The notes under the pieces: generated by a model | Database searches by the model: none | Told to the model about the DNA's origin: nothing | The model's input: only the letters and a program-made list of their open reading frames with translations | Source: Candidatus Thiosymbion ectosymbiont of Catanema sp. Cochon2018 | GTDB taxonomy: Bacteria > Pseudomonadota > Gammaproteobacteria > Chromatiales > Chromatiaceae | Reading direction: 5' to 3' | DNA length: 64,000 nt | Assembly (NCBI GenBank): GCA_011392765.1 | Contig: WYCW01000002.1 | Span: 528,917-592,916, forward strand | Part shown: piece by piece, positions 33,756 through 42,527 of the stretch | Position numbering within the stretch: the stretch's first letter is position 1 | How the letters are laid out: every line of letters begins with the position of its first letter | Position numbers and translations under genes: made by a program

Positions 33756-34160
33756 CTAGTACCCCTGATGGCCGTGGTGGCAGAACACCTCGCGCATCAT
33801 GCCGACCAGCTGCAGGGTACGCGCATCGCTGACCCGGTAGTACACCCGGTTGGCGTCCTTGCGCGCTGCCAGGATCCCCTTGTCGCGCAGTATGGCCAGG
33901 TGTTGGGAGATGTTGCTCTGGGATGTGCCCACGTAATCCACGATCTCCTGTACGCTGATTTCCTGACCGCCGAGGGTGCACAGGATCTTCAGTCGTAGCG
34001 GGTGCGACATCGCCTTGAGCGAGCGGGACGCGCGTTCGATGTCGCTGTCGTCGGCGAACAGGTCGGTGGAGGAAGCCTCCGCGTTCGCGGCGTGAGGTAT
34101 GGGATTTGTCGAGTAGCTGGGATCACCTACCATGGAAGTATGCTCTTCTAGTATCATCAT
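33756..34160 (-). CDS. ArsR-family transcriptional regulator
   Basis: 134 residues (125 if the ATG at 34133 is used). Winged helix: LKAMSHPLRLKILCTLGG, VQEIVDYVGTSQSNISQHLA and ILRDKGILAARKDANRVYYR. There is no clear metal-site CVC motif in the recognition helix; the tail HHGHQGY could bind metal or be incidental. Related to regulators of sulfur or redox genes. Divergent from envC with about 24 bases between, so it could regulate it, though envC in most genomes is not under ArsR control. Confidence 0.85.
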   Translation of the reverse strand: MMILEEHTSMVGDPSYSTNPIPHAANAEASSTDLFADDSDIERASRSLKAMSHPLRLKILCTLGGQEISVQEIVDYVGTSQSNISQHLAILRDKGILAARKDANRVYYRVSDARTLQLVGMMREVFCHHGHQGY

Positions 34161-34184
34161 TCCATAATAAACTTTTTTTCAGAG

Positions 34185-35582
34185 ATGCGAATCTTTAAAC
34201 TCCGCCGGGGACCGGAAGAATCCCCAGGTAGAGGGACCTTCGAAAATCCCTTCATGAGAGACCCGATTCCCGTCCGCGACCGAGCAAGCACCCCGTTTCA
34301 CCTTATTTTTGGTTCTCGACGAGGTGACGAGCGGCCGGATGCCGGGGGCGCGGGCGCAGGGATAGTTGCCTTTATTGCTGCCGTCTTACTGGCGATGATC
34401 GCTATCCCCGCACCGGCGGCGGAAGGTGGCGCCATTGAGAGCCGCAAGCGTGATCTGGCCGACGTCGAGCGACAGGTACGGGACCTGGAGCAGAACCTGG
34501 CCTGGCGCCGGGGTCGCCGGCAGGAGCTCAGGGCAGAGCTTGAACGCCACGAACGCGACATTGGCGACCTGGCGCGGGCGGGACACCAGTTAGCGGCAAC
34601 CATCAGTAACCAGGAACAGGTCCTGGAGAAGCTCCGATGCCGATTGGCGGCGGAACGCAAAACCTTGGATCGCGAACGTGCCGTCCTGGGGAACCTGCTG
34701 CGTTCCGCGTATGCCATGGGACCGGGGGACCACATCCGGATCCTGCTCGATCAGGAAAACTCGAATCGCCTGAGCCGGGTCATGGCCTATTACGGGTTCC
34801 TCAACCGCTCCCGTATCCGACGCATCGAGGCCGTGACGGAACGCGCGCGCAAGCTCGATGAGCTGACCCGGGAAACGGCAGAGGAAAGGGCACGGCTCGT
34901 CTTATTGGCAAAGAAACAGGAGGAGGCCCGTGCCCGCCTGGCGACGGCGCAGGACGAGCGCACCGCGCTCCTGGCTTCCCTGGAGCGGACTATCGCCACC
35001 CGGGCCGAACGCATCGAAGAGTTGCGCGTACAGGCCCGGGAGCTGCGCGCGCTGTTGCAACGGCTCGAGCAACAGGCCCTGGTGCTGCCCGAGGTAAAGC
35101 TGAGTCAGGAGCCGATGAGGCGGCTGCGCGGACGCCTGGCCTGGCCGCTTGCCGACGCCTCATTCCTGTCGCGCTACGACAGTCTCAAGGAGGGTGGTAT
35201 CCAACGTTGGGATGGCGTCGTCTTGGAAACGGAGGAAGGTGCCGCGGTACGGGCGGTTCACCATGGCCGAGTGGCCTATGCGGATTGGCTGCGCGGTTTC
35301 GGGCTGTTACTCATCATCGAGCATGACAAAGACTATATGACCCTGTATGGCCACAACCAGACCCTGCTCAAGGAACGTGGAGAGTGGGTCGCCGCCGGCG
35401 AGACGATCGCACTGAGCGGTAGTAGCGGCGGCCACCTGTCGCCCGGCCTCTATTTCGCCATCCGCTACCGTGGTCGCCCCCTGAACCCCGAGCAATGGTG
35501 CCGGAACACTGTCGGGTCGGGACCCGAATCTTCCGCTATCCACTCCCCTCTTTCATTGGGAATTCTTTTTTGCCGCAAATGA
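34185..35582 (+). CDS. envC: EnvC-type murein hydrolase activator
   Basis: 465 residues. Signal/anchor GIVAFIAAVLLAMIAIPAPA near 58-77, long coiled coil (about 85-310, ERQVRDLEQNLAWRRGRRQE), then a degenerate M23 LytM domain (GVVLETEEGAAVRAVHHGRV, IIEHDKDYMTLYGHNQTLL, SSGGHLSPGLYFAIRYRG). Loss of the M23 metal ligands matches EnvC, which activates amidases at the septum through FtsEX. The last about 25 residues after NPEQWCR come from repeat DNA. Next gene is ctpA, as is usual, but a MITE now separates them. Confidence 0.88.
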   Translation: MRIFKLRRGPEESPGRGTFENPFMRDPIPVRDRASTPFHLIFGSRRGDERPDAGGAGAGIVAFIAAVLLAMIAIPAPAAEGGAIESRKRDLADVERQVRDLEQNLAWRRGRRQELRAELERHERDIGDLARAGHQLAATISNQEQVLEKLRCRLAAERKTLDRERAVLGNLLRSAYAMGPGDHIRILLDQENSNRLSRVMAYYGFLNRSRIRRIEAVTERARKLDELTRETAEERARLVLLAKKQEEARARLATAQDERTALLASLERTIATRAERIEELRVQARELRALLQRLEQQALVLPEVKLSQEPMRRLRGRLAWPLADASFLSRYDSLKEGGIQRWDGVVLETEEGAAVRAVHHGRVAYADWLRGFGLLLIIEHDKDYMTLYGHNQTLLKERGEWVAAGETIALSGSSGGHLSPGLYFAIRYRGRPLNPEQWCRNTVGSGPESSAIHSPLSLGILFCRK

Positions 35583-35638
35583 ACGCGAATCAACGCAAAT
35601 CGGTCGGGTGGTGGTAATTTTTCAAGTGGTAGAGTGAA

Positions 35639-35737
35639 GGGCACCTTGAAAAATAGGCGTTTTCACCACTTGAGCGACTCTAAGCCATTGATTATTCATG
35701 CGTGCCCTTGACGGGAATCGTATTTTTCAAAGTGCCC
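35639..35737. mobile_element. 99 bp MITE, copy 2
   Basis: Same length and ends (GGGCACCTTGAAAAATAGG and CGTATTTTTCAAAGTGCCC) as 9096-9194; about 80 percent identical by eye. Flanks TGAA and GGAA share only GAA, so the target duplication is less clear. It separates envC and ctpA. Confidence 0.8.
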
Positions 35738-35802
35738 GGAAGTCTTTGCATGATCGAACAGGTCCCCACTTAAAACTTACCCACGACTCCAGTGACATTC
35801 CG

Positions 35803-37158
35803 ATGAAAAAACCATTCCGATCGTTTGCGACCCTTGCCATCGGCCTTCTCTTTGCCGCCGCCGGCGGCTATCTCGGGGCAGTCCTCGCCCAGGAGGCGAA
35901 GGGGCACGAGAAGTTGCCTCTGCAGGAGCTGCGTGTCTTTGCCGAAATCTTCGGGCGCATCAAGAGCGAGTATGTGGAACCGGTAAACGACGAAAAATTG
36001 CTTAAAAGCGCCATCCGCGGCATGCTCTCGGGGCTGGATCCTCACTCTTCCTACCTGGGGAAAGACGAGTATCGCGACCTGCAGGTCGGCACCAGCGGTG
36101 AGTTCGGGGGCCTGGGGATCGAAGTCGGGATGGAGAATGGATTCGTCAAGGTGATTGCCCCGATCGACGATACTCCCGCCGCGCGCGCCGGAATCAAAGC
36201 CGGGGATCTGGTCATTCGCATCGACGACAAGCCGGTAAAGGGCATGACCCTGAACGATGCCGTCAATACCATGCGCGGCAAGCCCGGCACCCGGATCGTC
36301 CTGACCATCCTGCGCGAGGGTGGGGACCGGCCCTTCAACCTGGAGCTGGAGCGGGACACCATCCAGGTAGCGAGCGTCAAGAGCCGGACCCTGGAGCCGG
36401 GATACGGCTATGTGCGGATCTCCCACTTCCAGTCGCGCACCACCGAAGATCTACTCTCGGCCCTGAACACGCTCGAGAAGGAAAACAAAGGCAGACTCAA
36501 GGGCCTGGTGCTGGATCTGAGAAACAATCCGGGCGGTGTCCTCAACAGCGCCGTCGGTGTGAGCGACGCCTTCCTGGTCGGAGGGGGGCTCATCGTCTAT
36601 ACGAAAGGCCGGGGCGAGGACGCGGAGCTCCAGTTCAAGGCCGGCCCGGACGACGTACTCAAGGGTGCTCCCATCGTGGTGCTCGTCAACGGCGGCTCCG
36701 CATCGGCCTCGGAAATCGTCGCCGGGGCGCTCCAGGACCATAAACGCGCCATTATTATGGGCCGCCCCACATTCGGTAAGGGTTCGGTACAGACCATCGT
36801 GCCCATCGACAACACCACAGCGCTCAAGCTGACGACGGCCAGGTACTACACACCTTCCGGTCGCTCCATCCAGAGCCATGGGATCGAGCCCGATATCGAG
36901 CTGGCCAAAGGCGAGCTCAGCATTGCCGAGAAGCCGGACGTGGCGCCGTTGAAAGAAATGGATCTGCGCCGTCACCTGGACAACGACAAAAAACCGGCCG
37001 GCACGGACAAGGATAAAGACAAGGACGATAAGGCCGGAAAGGATGAGAAGACCCTAACGGAGAAACGCCGCTCCTTGGCCGCCGAGGACCATGAGCTCAG
37101 CGAGGCCCTGAATGTGCTCAAGGGCCTGAACATTCTGGGCCGTCGCGCCGAAGACTAA
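35803..37158 (+). CDS. ctpA: Carboxyl-terminal processing protease
   Basis: 451 residues. Signal anchor FATLAIGLLFAAAGGYLGAV (8-27), PDZ domain about 95-185 (GIEVGMENGFVKVIAPIDDT, AGIKAGDLVIRIDD), then the S41 catalytic part: GGSASASEIV with Ser near 301 and GRPTFGKGSVQ with Lys 326. A periplasmic tail-specific protease that trims cell-wall hydrolases. The C-terminal linker KDKDKDDKAGKDEK is low complexity. Start ATG 35803 gives the proper signal; the frame is open upstream through the MITE. Confidence 0.95.
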   Translation: MKKPFRSFATLAIGLLFAAAGGYLGAVLAQEAKGHEKLPLQELRVFAEIFGRIKSEYVEPVNDEKLLKSAIRGMLSGLDPHSSYLGKDEYRDLQVGTSGEFGGLGIEVGMENGFVKVIAPIDDTPAARAGIKAGDLVIRIDDKPVKGMTLNDAVNTMRGKPGTRIVLTILREGGDRPFNLELERDTIQVASVKSRTLEPGYGYVRISHFQSRTTEDLLSALNTLEKENKGRLKGLVLDLRNNPGGVLNSAVGVSDAFLVGGGLIVYTKGRGEDAELQFKAGPDDVLKGAPIVVLVNGGSASASEIVAGALQDHKRAIIMGRPTFGKGSVQTIVPIDNTTALKLTTARYYTPSGRSIQSHGIEPDIELAKGELSIAEKPDVAPLKEMDLRRHLDNDKKPAGTDKDKDKDDKAGKDEKTLTEKRRSLAAEDHELSEALNVLKGLNILGRRAED

Positions 37159-37271
37159 AAAGGTTACGGAAGTATGTACCTGAGTAAACTCAAACGATAA
37201 CCGCTCGCTACGTCAAGTATAAATTTGGCTTGGGGCTTGGGGTTTCGCTAAGTACATACTTCCGAAAGGTT
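37159..37271. repeat. Short palindromic element (CGGAAGTATGTAC ends)
   Basis: AAAGGTTACGGAAGTATGTAC is mirrored by GTACATACTTCCGAAAGGTT about 75 bases on. The loop holds TAAATTTGGCTTGGGGC. Located right after the ctpA stop; may be a small mobile palindrome or a terminator. Confidence 0.6.
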
Positions 37272-37695
37272 ATACGCGCCCCCTTGCGGCGGACGCGACA
37301 GATTCGTCCGAAACATCGCCATAGGATGCCGAATGGCGGCGATCCGCCTGCCCTGAGGTGTTGTACCAGGGCCTCCATGCTTGCCCCCGGCGTTCTGTCG
37401 CCTACCCGAATGATGCACCCCCGGTAGCTCGGTCCGCCGAGAGCGACGGCATCCTGCCGGCTCGTAGCTCGTAGATTGGGCAAAGCCGGATCAGGGACGA
37501 TCCGGCGTGCCCGACATCAACCTTTCGTTGGGCTACAAGATCATGTTTTTGGGAAGGTTTATACGCGCCCGCCCTGCACGGACTACCTGGGACAGGCGCA
37601 GGGAATGATGCGGCGATTACTCGCGCAGATGGGTTGAGCGTTACTGACTGATTATTACCCGACTTCGGAAATTTCAAACGGCCCAGTTGCGACCA
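37269..37695. other. ISAs1 end relics and unrecognised sequence
   Basis: TTATACGCGCCCCCTTGCGG (37269) and GTTTATACGCGCCCGCCCTG (37557) resemble the right end of the ISAs1 element at 46-47 kb (TTTATACGCGCTCGCCCTG). Between them are a TAGCTCGTAGATTGGGCAAA repeat piece and no recognisable gene. After the second, CTACCTGGGACAGGCGCAGG to TGA reads YLGQAQGMMRRLLAQMG, a C-terminus of an unidentified protein. Confidence 0.45.
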
Positions 37696-37884
37696 CTACC
37701 CTAGATGAGGATTCGGGACCCGACATCCATGATTGTCCGCGGTGTCCCGCATCTGCGGACGAAGTACCAAATGGCCATGGAGATCACCGATGTGGATCAG
37801 GGTGATTTGTCCGTCACCCGCAGCGAGTATCGGCGGTAAACAACAAACAATGGTCAGCAAACCCAATAAGGGCGTCTTGAACAT
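37696..37884 (-). pseudogene. N-terminal fragment of SoxB-like 5'-nucleotidase family protein
   Basis: 62 residues from ATG 37884: signal peptide MFKTPLLGLLTIVCCLPPIL then AGDGQITLIHIGDLHGHL. The DLHGH metal-binding motif at the mature N-terminus is that of the metallophosphatase/5'-nucleotidase family including SoxB. The frame then degenerates (MRDTADNHG) and stops; the rest is gone. Confidence 0.6.
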
Positions 37885-37946
37885 TTTAAGCCGGTGCTCG
37901 GAAGACAGGTGCATCCAGCGGGTAACCCGAACAGCCGGTATCCTCT

Positions 37947-38864
37947 TCAGTGTAGAACCTCGTCGAGACTGCCGGCGGTGAGGACCCGCTCGGACCACGT
38001 GAGCAGGGTCTCCTCGCTGGCCTGCTCGATACGGTGCTGTACCGCGTCGGATAAAGTACCGAATTTCAGACGCAGCTGGCGTTCCAATACCAAGGCTTCG
38101 CCTTGATGCTTGCCCTGTTGCATGCCTTGCTGTATACCCCGTTGCATGCCCTGTTGCATACCCTGTTCGTGGAAGCGTTCGGCAAATCGGCTCATAGTCT
38201 GCGCCTCGTCGGGATAGTCACGTTGGTATTCGGCCCGCTCATTATCATCAAGCGCCGCGTAGATGTCGATGAAGTCCAGATATTTGAGCTGCTTCTCAGG
38301 GTCGGGTTCCAGCTCAGTCAACCCCCGGACCGCTTGGGCATAGACTTCGACCTTGCGCCGTGCGGGGTACTGCATGTTGGGCAGGTTCAACCGTGCCACC
38401 AGGTTGTCGCTGTGGCGGTGGTCCTCGTAGGACAGCTCACCGAGGGCACAGCTCAGGTAGAGGAAGTCGAGGTAGGTATCCTGATTTCCGCTCAGGCGCA
38501 GCCGTTGGGCCACACCTTTCGCTCGGCGCAGGAAGATGACGACCGGGACCAGGCGGTCGGTCTTCATCAGCTCGGCCAGATCCAGACAATAGTGGGCCAG
38601 GCGGTGGATGGAGAAACGGCGGGCGTCGCTCTCTTCTTCGAGCACGAACAGCAGGGCCTCGCGCCGTCCGTCGGGCCACTCTACCCGTAGCGGCACATCG
38701 AGCTCCCGAAAGCGCTCGCCTAGGCGCTCTTGGAATTGCTCCTGGCGCACGGGTGTGATGCGCACTTTCTCGTCGATCTCCGCGGCCTCGGTGGCAGCGA
38801 AAAAGGCCAGCGCTTGGCGGGAATAGTCGAGGAGGAGGTTTTTGAAGTTCTGGTCGTGGGACAT
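37947..38864 (-). CDS. Rpn/DUF4351-like recombination-promoting nuclease family protein
   Basis: 305 residues. The PD-(D/E)XK-type front, MSHDQNFKNLLLDYSRQALA, LFVLEEESDARRFSIHRLAH, is followed by a helical middle and a Gln/Gly-rich run (EQGMQQGMQRGIQQGMQQGK) and the C-terminal LERQLRLKFGTLSDAVQHR typical of the DUF4351-tailed members. These RecA-independent transposase-like nucleases are often expanded in repeat-rich genomes. Monocistronic; it is separated from the SoxB-like fragment by 60 bases. Confidence 0.85.
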   Translation of the reverse strand: MSHDQNFKNLLLDYSRQALAFFAATEAAEIDEKVRITPVRQEQFQERLGERFRELDVPLRVEWPDGRREALLFVLEEESDARRFSIHRLAHYCLDLAELMKTDRLVPVVIFLRRAKGVAQRLRLSGNQDTYLDFLYLSCALGELSYEDHRHSDNLVARLNLPNMQYPARRKVEVYAQAVRGLTELEPDPEKQLKYLDFIDIYAALDDNERAEYQRDYPDEAQTMSRFAERFHEQGMQQGMQRGIQQGMQQGKHQGEALVLERQLRLKFGTLSDAVQHRIEQASEETLLTWSERVLTAGSLDEVLH

Positions 38865-38905
38865 GATCCTACCCGGGGAAAAAAGCGAGGCTTGGATTGT
38901 TACTA

Positions 38906-39071
38906 GGGGGCGTTCTCAATCAATAAATCATCTAAGTGTTGTAGCTGGGTTGAGAACGAAACCCAGCTTTTCCGATCCGCAATACCCTGTGCTGGGTTTA
39001 GCCGTCCCTGGCCGTAACCCAGCCTACGGGCTTGATTTTTATGATGATTTGGCTCAATTGGGAACGCCCCC
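38906..39071. mobile_element. 168-bp-family MITE, full copy (reversed)
   Basis: GGGGGCGTTCTCAATCAATA at the left and GGCTCAATTGGGAACGCCCCC at the right, flanked by CTA and TAG. The body matches 19637-19804 in reverse with single-base losses. The right end abuts the 225 bp repeat without spacer. Confidence 0.8.
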
Positions 39072-39296
39072 TAGGATCCTTGAGGGACCCGAATCTTTAC
39101 AAATGAGTCAAGTTTATGCAGTGCACAAATCGGGATCGGGATCGAAATTCCGATTGCGATCCCGATCCCGATCCCGATTTCGACCTACCCAAGCTCTCCA
39201 ACGGTTGGTTAGGTGTAGGAGATGGGGCCTTACGGGAGAGGGGCTGTTGGGGTCTTCATGCCTCGTCGGCCTGAGGCGAAGCCTCGCTAGGATTTT
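39072..39296. repeat. 225 bp repeat with CGGGAT hexamer hairpin, copy 1
   Basis: Order: TAGGATCCTTGAGGGACCCG, AATGAGTCAAGTTTATGCAG, the dyad ATCGGGATCGGGATCGAAAT with GCGATCCCGATCCCGATCCC, AGCTCTCCAACGGTTGG, GGGAGAGGGGCTGTTGGGGT, GGCGAAGCCTCGCTAGG. A reversed copy at 43503-43739 keeps the order. No ORF of note. The downstream DsrE gene ends exactly at its edge. Confidence 0.8.
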
Positions 39297-39717
39297 AGGG
39301 CCTGACATAACTCCAACCCAGGGTCTGTTTCTCGACCAGCTCCACGATACCGGAAGGCACATAACGGACCTGCTCCAACATGTCGGCGGGCCTCAGTTTC
39401 GCCCGGCGCATCGAGTTCTCACTCACGACAATCCGCACGCCCTCTGTCGTCACCTCCCTGACCTTATCGGCAATAGGAATCGGCGCGTAATACTTGAGCG
39501 TCTGCACCCCCGCGCCATACACCACGATCTCGACATCGACCTGTTCCGGACCGAAGGCCTTGAGTGCACTCCGGGCATTGTCCAGGGCCGTATTGAGTTT
39601 ATCGACACTGTCTTCACTGACCTGCAACAGCAAGCGATACTTCAACTGTTCGGCAGCCGTCCCGGCTACCGACATACACAATAAAAAAACAGCGCTGATC
39701 AGTCGTATTCTTTTCAT
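39295..39717 (-). CDS. DsrE-family periplasmic protein
   Basis: 140 residues with signal peptide MKRIRLISAVFLLCMSVAGT cleaved near AAE. KYRLLLQVSEDSVDKLNTAL then FGPEQVDVEIVVYGAGVQTL shows the DsrE/DsrF-like Rossmann fold; the C-terminal part (VRYVPSGIVELVEKQTLGW) matches secreted DsrE proteins often found with sulfur-oxidation genes. No conserved catalytic Cys, so sulfur transfer is doubtful. The stop TAA is at the edge of the 225 bp repeat. Confidence 0.8.
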   Translation of the reverse strand: MKRIRLISAVFLLCMSVAGTAAEQLKYRLLLQVSEDSVDKLNTALDNARSALKAFGPEQVDVEIVVYGAGVQTLKYYAPIPIADKVREVTTEGVRIVVSENSMRRAKLRPADMLEQVRYVPSGIVELVEKQTLGWSYVRP

Positions 39718-39772
39718 CTCGGATCTTTCTCAGTGCCATCAGATTAACCGTTACCGGATCGGTAAAAAAGAG

Positions 39773-39853
39773 GAAAAACTACGAATCACGCGAATCCTCG
39801 CGAATCCTCGCGAATCGATTCGCGGAAATTCGCGTGATTCGTAGTTTTCTCTT
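39773..39853. repeat. Long perfect-type hairpin (ACGAATCACGCGAAT)
   Basis: GAAAAACTACGAATCACGCG on the left pairs with CGCGTGATTCGTAGTTTTCTC on the right, with TCGCGAATC repeats between. It lies just upstream of the DsrE gene start and before the IS3 element; it could serve as terminator for IS3-side transcripts. Confidence 0.75.
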
Positions 39854-40073
39854 CCGCATCGGTGAGGTGGACCCCAACCATTGGACAGTCAGGAGCCAAA
39901 AATAAGTTAAGAACGGAGAGCGATTCTTGCGAGTCTTATTTCAGATAAAGAGTAGTAGATGATAGCCTCATGAGTCAAGTTGTTTTTCGATGGAAATGAC
40001 AAGAATACTTGTGAGTGCACGATGAGAAATGACAGAACGAAACCTTTTCCATTGCATAGGAGCGCAAGATGGT

Positions 40074-40916
40074 TTATGGTATCTGACATTCATGAGAAGA
40101 GTGAACCTGTGCCGGTGTGAGCCCATCTAAGGCGCTGTGTGGACGTTCGTGATTATAAAAGTGGAAGTATTGCTCCAGCCCATGGTAAAGCGGTAAGACG
40201 TTCTGGTAGTCCTTGCGGTAGATGTCTTCGTACTTGACACTACGCCATAACCGTTCAATGAAGACATTGTCGAGTGCCCGACCGCGCCCATCCATGCTGA
40301 TCAGGATCTCCCGATCGAGCAGGCAGCGGGTGAACTCGGTACTGGTAAACTGGCTGCCTTGGTCGGTGTTGAAGATCACCGGATGAGCGTTCTGGAGAGC
40401 CGCCTCCAACAGACTGACACAAAATAGATGATCGCGCGTATTCGACAGCTCCCAGGCAATGACGTAGCGACTGTACCAGTCGATGATGGCCGCCAGGTAC
40501 ATGAAGCCGGTGGCCATCGGGATGTCGGTGATGTCCGTGGACCACACGAGGTTGGCGCCTGATAGCTCCAGGCCCTGGAGGAGGTAGGGGTAGACTTTAT
40601 GGGCCGAGTGAGGGCGGCTGGTGTGAGGCCCGGGAACCGTGCCCTGGATGCCCATGAGGGCCCTCAGGCGCTGTACGCGCTTGCGGTTGACGAGATGACC
40701 CTGATGCCTCAGCCAACGCGTCATCTGGCGACTCCCAGAGAAGGGCGTGCGTAAGTATTGCTCGTCAATGAGCCGCAGATACATCAGGTTTTGCTCGGAT
40801 TCAGTCCCACAGGGCATGTGATAATAGCTCGAACGGCTCAGACCGATCAGCGCGCATTGCTGGGTAATGCTCAGGTCGGGATGCTGAGGCTCAATCGACA
40901 GGCGCCGACTATTCAC
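40074..40916 (-). CDS. IS3-family transposase orfB
   Basis: 280 residues. HTH_21-type region CALIGLSRSSYYHMP, then the integrase core: WSTDITDIPM (first Asp), NTDQGSQFTSTEF (second Asp) and DNVFIERLWRSVKYEDIY (Glu of the DDE triad), ending in YNHERPHSALDGLTP. Begins with GTG overlapping the orfA stop. The frame is +1 relative to orfA, not the usual -1; an A9 run precedes the overlap and could allow slippage. Confidence 0.93.
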   Translation of the reverse strand: MNSRRLSIEPQHPDLSITQQCALIGLSRSSYYHMPCGTESEQNLMYLRLIDEQYLRTPFSGSRQMTRWLRHQGHLVNRKRVQRLRALMGIQGTVPGPHTSRPHSAHKVYPYLLQGLELSGANLVWSTDITDIPMATGFMYLAAIIDWYSRYVIAWELSNTRDHLFCVSLLEAALQNAHPVIFNTDQGSQFTSTEFTRCLLDREILISMDGRGRALDNVFIERLWRSVKYEDIYRKDYQNVLPLYHGLEQYFHFYNHERPHSALDGLTPAQVHSSHECQIP

Positions 40917-41205
40917 CGAATTCAGCCGACTTTTTTTTTAGCCAATCCAGCTCCATCTTCAAGCGCCCGATCTCCTCATACAGGGGGGCCGTGAGTGCGT
41001 GCTCGGTCGGTGGTTGTTTGGCCGAACCGTTTCGCTTAAAAGCTTCGGGGAGGTGCTTGATGGCCTGCTTTTTCCAGGTGCTGATTTGGACCGGGTGAAC
41101 TTGGTAGTGACTCGCTAACTCGCTCGCCGTTTTCATCCCTTGGATGGCCGCAAGGGAAACTTTAGCCTTGAATTCTGGAGTGTGGAGCTTGCGTTTGTTT
41201 GGCAT
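40909..41205 (-). CDS. IS3-family transposase orfA
   Basis: 98 residues. HTH: KRKLHTPEFKAKVSLAAIQG, TASELASHYQVHPVQISTWK, then a leucine-zipper-like coiled coil APLYEEIGRLKMELDWLKKK. It binds the terminal repeats. The codons LKKKS are in an A9 run where transcriptional or translational slippage could produce an OrfAB fusion. Confidence 0.93.
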   Translation of the reverse strand: MPNKRKLHTPEFKAKVSLAAIQGMKTASELASHYQVHPVQISTWKKQAIKHLPEAFKRNGSAKQPPTEHALTAPLYEEIGRLKMELDWLKKKSAEFGE

Positions 41206-41287
41206 GGTTGAGTCCTCTGCGTTGCGGTTGCGCCCTTCGCAGATCTTAACTTAGCAACCTGTCCAATTTTTGGGGTCCACTTCACGG

Positions 41288-41634
41288 TAAATGGCCAACA
41301 GCTAACTTAGTGGTATTGGAACCGAAGGGAGGGACCTTACCACCGCTGAAAGGTTGAACAATTCTTCGTGTTTTGTGCTCTCGTCCAATCGTACAGGATT
41401 TTCAGGATTAACAGGACGTTTTGTTGTTTTAATTGCGGTTAGCGGGAGAAAACGGAGTAAGGTTCACGAATTCGGAACGCGTGTAACCGTGCGGCGAACG
41501 TTCAGGGCAACAAGAAAAAATCCTGTTAATCCTGTCCTATTAGAATATTGCGACGAGCGTTCAGACGAAACCGCAACGTGTTTTAACTTTAGTTGGTTCC
41601 GAGATTTCAGTGTGTATACCCAGGGACAACAAAA
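41288..41634. repeat. Repeat-rich spacer (CAGGATTAACAGGAT type)
   Basis: GGCCAACAGCTAACTTAGTG, then GTACAGGATTTTCAGGATTA and CAGGACG pairing with AATCCTGTTAATCCTGTCC near 41520-41540. A similar CGTACAGGATTAACGGGAT is at 45021-45040. GCGAACGTTCAGG and GCGAGCGTTCAGAC also repeat. No gene supported. Confidence 0.6.
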
Positions 41635-42527
41635 TTACAACACCGTCCCCTCGTGGTACAATAGATGATCGTCACCGATTACCTCCGGCAACCGACTGCC
41701 GCGAATCACCGTATCCAGCTTATGATTCCCCAACCACAGGAATAAATCCCCATCCGCCTTACGGCGTTTGAGTGCCTCATTGGTCAAGACATCCAGCGCC
41801 GACTCATCCATGTTTTGGATCTGTTCACAGATAATGACCAAAGGCTCTTGCCGTCCATTTCGGGTATTCAAACGCACGAGAAATTTCTCCAAACCGGTTA
41901 CCGAGCCGAAGAACAGGCTGCCGGCGACTTTCAATACCGTTGCCCGTTCCATCCCCGCCGGCCGGTACTGCTCGGCCTCGAGTCCGAACAACAACTCGAT
42001 TTCAGGGACGGAGACACTCCTCAAATAGGCTACAATCGATAAAAAGACCCCCAAAAAGACACCATCCGCCAGCGTGCCGTATAAGGCTGTTATCAGGGTA
42101 ATCACAAAAATAATTCTCACCTCACTGCGTATCGACAGTAACCGCTTGATATCCTTTATCTTGATCAGATTGGAGGCCACGATAAACAAGATACCCGCCA
42201 TGACCGGCATGGGCAAGCGTGCAATCAAAGGGCTCGCGCCGAATACCAGGAGCGCCAGCGCCAATGCCGAGACGATGCCCGCCAGAGGAGTCATTGCACC
42301 TGCTTCCAGATTGGCCGCGCTGCGATTGAACGAGCCGCAGGCCGGAAAGCAGGATAAAAAACTGCCGGCGACATTGGATAGGCCCTGACTGGTGACCTCC
42401 TTGTTATTATCGATCAGTTGTCCCGTCTTGGTCGCCAGACTCCTGGCAATGATGGTCGATTGGATCAATCCCATCACGGCAATAGTAAACTCCACCGATA
42501 TCAGGCCTTCCGCGGCCTCCGCGAATA
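41635..42527 (-). pseudogene. SulP-family anion transporter, N-terminally truncated
   Basis: About 295 residues. FTIAVMGLIQSTIIARSLAT, GLSNVAGSFLSCFPACGSFN and RSAANLEAGAMTPLAGIVSA are the SulP/SLC26 transport-domain signature (TM8-10), with later membrane segments (ILFIVASNLIKI, FVITLITALYGTLADGVFLG) and a C-terminal STAS domain (VIICEQIQNMDESALDVLTN). The first half of the transporter is missing; at about 42527 the frame is joined to the end of a TsdA-like cytochrome. Probable substrate sulfate; likely not functional. Confidence 0.8.

Larger units (their letters stand above)
39863..41284 (-). mobile_element. IS3-family element (1422 bp)
   Basis: Terminal repeats TGAGGTGGACCCCAACC and, reversed, TGAAGTGGACCCCAAAA with TG...CA ends. 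CGG is present on both sides (39860-39862 and 41285-41287), a 3-bp target duplication typical of IS3. Two overlapping transposase frames on the minus strand. The stretch between orfB and the left end (39863-40073) has no gene. Confidence 0.92.

Noticed and set aside
39130..39180. CGGGAT hexamer run as a microsatellite encoding an RSRSRS protein
   Set aside because: ORFs across it start and stop in repeat DNA; the run is palindromic and part of a 225 bp repeat.
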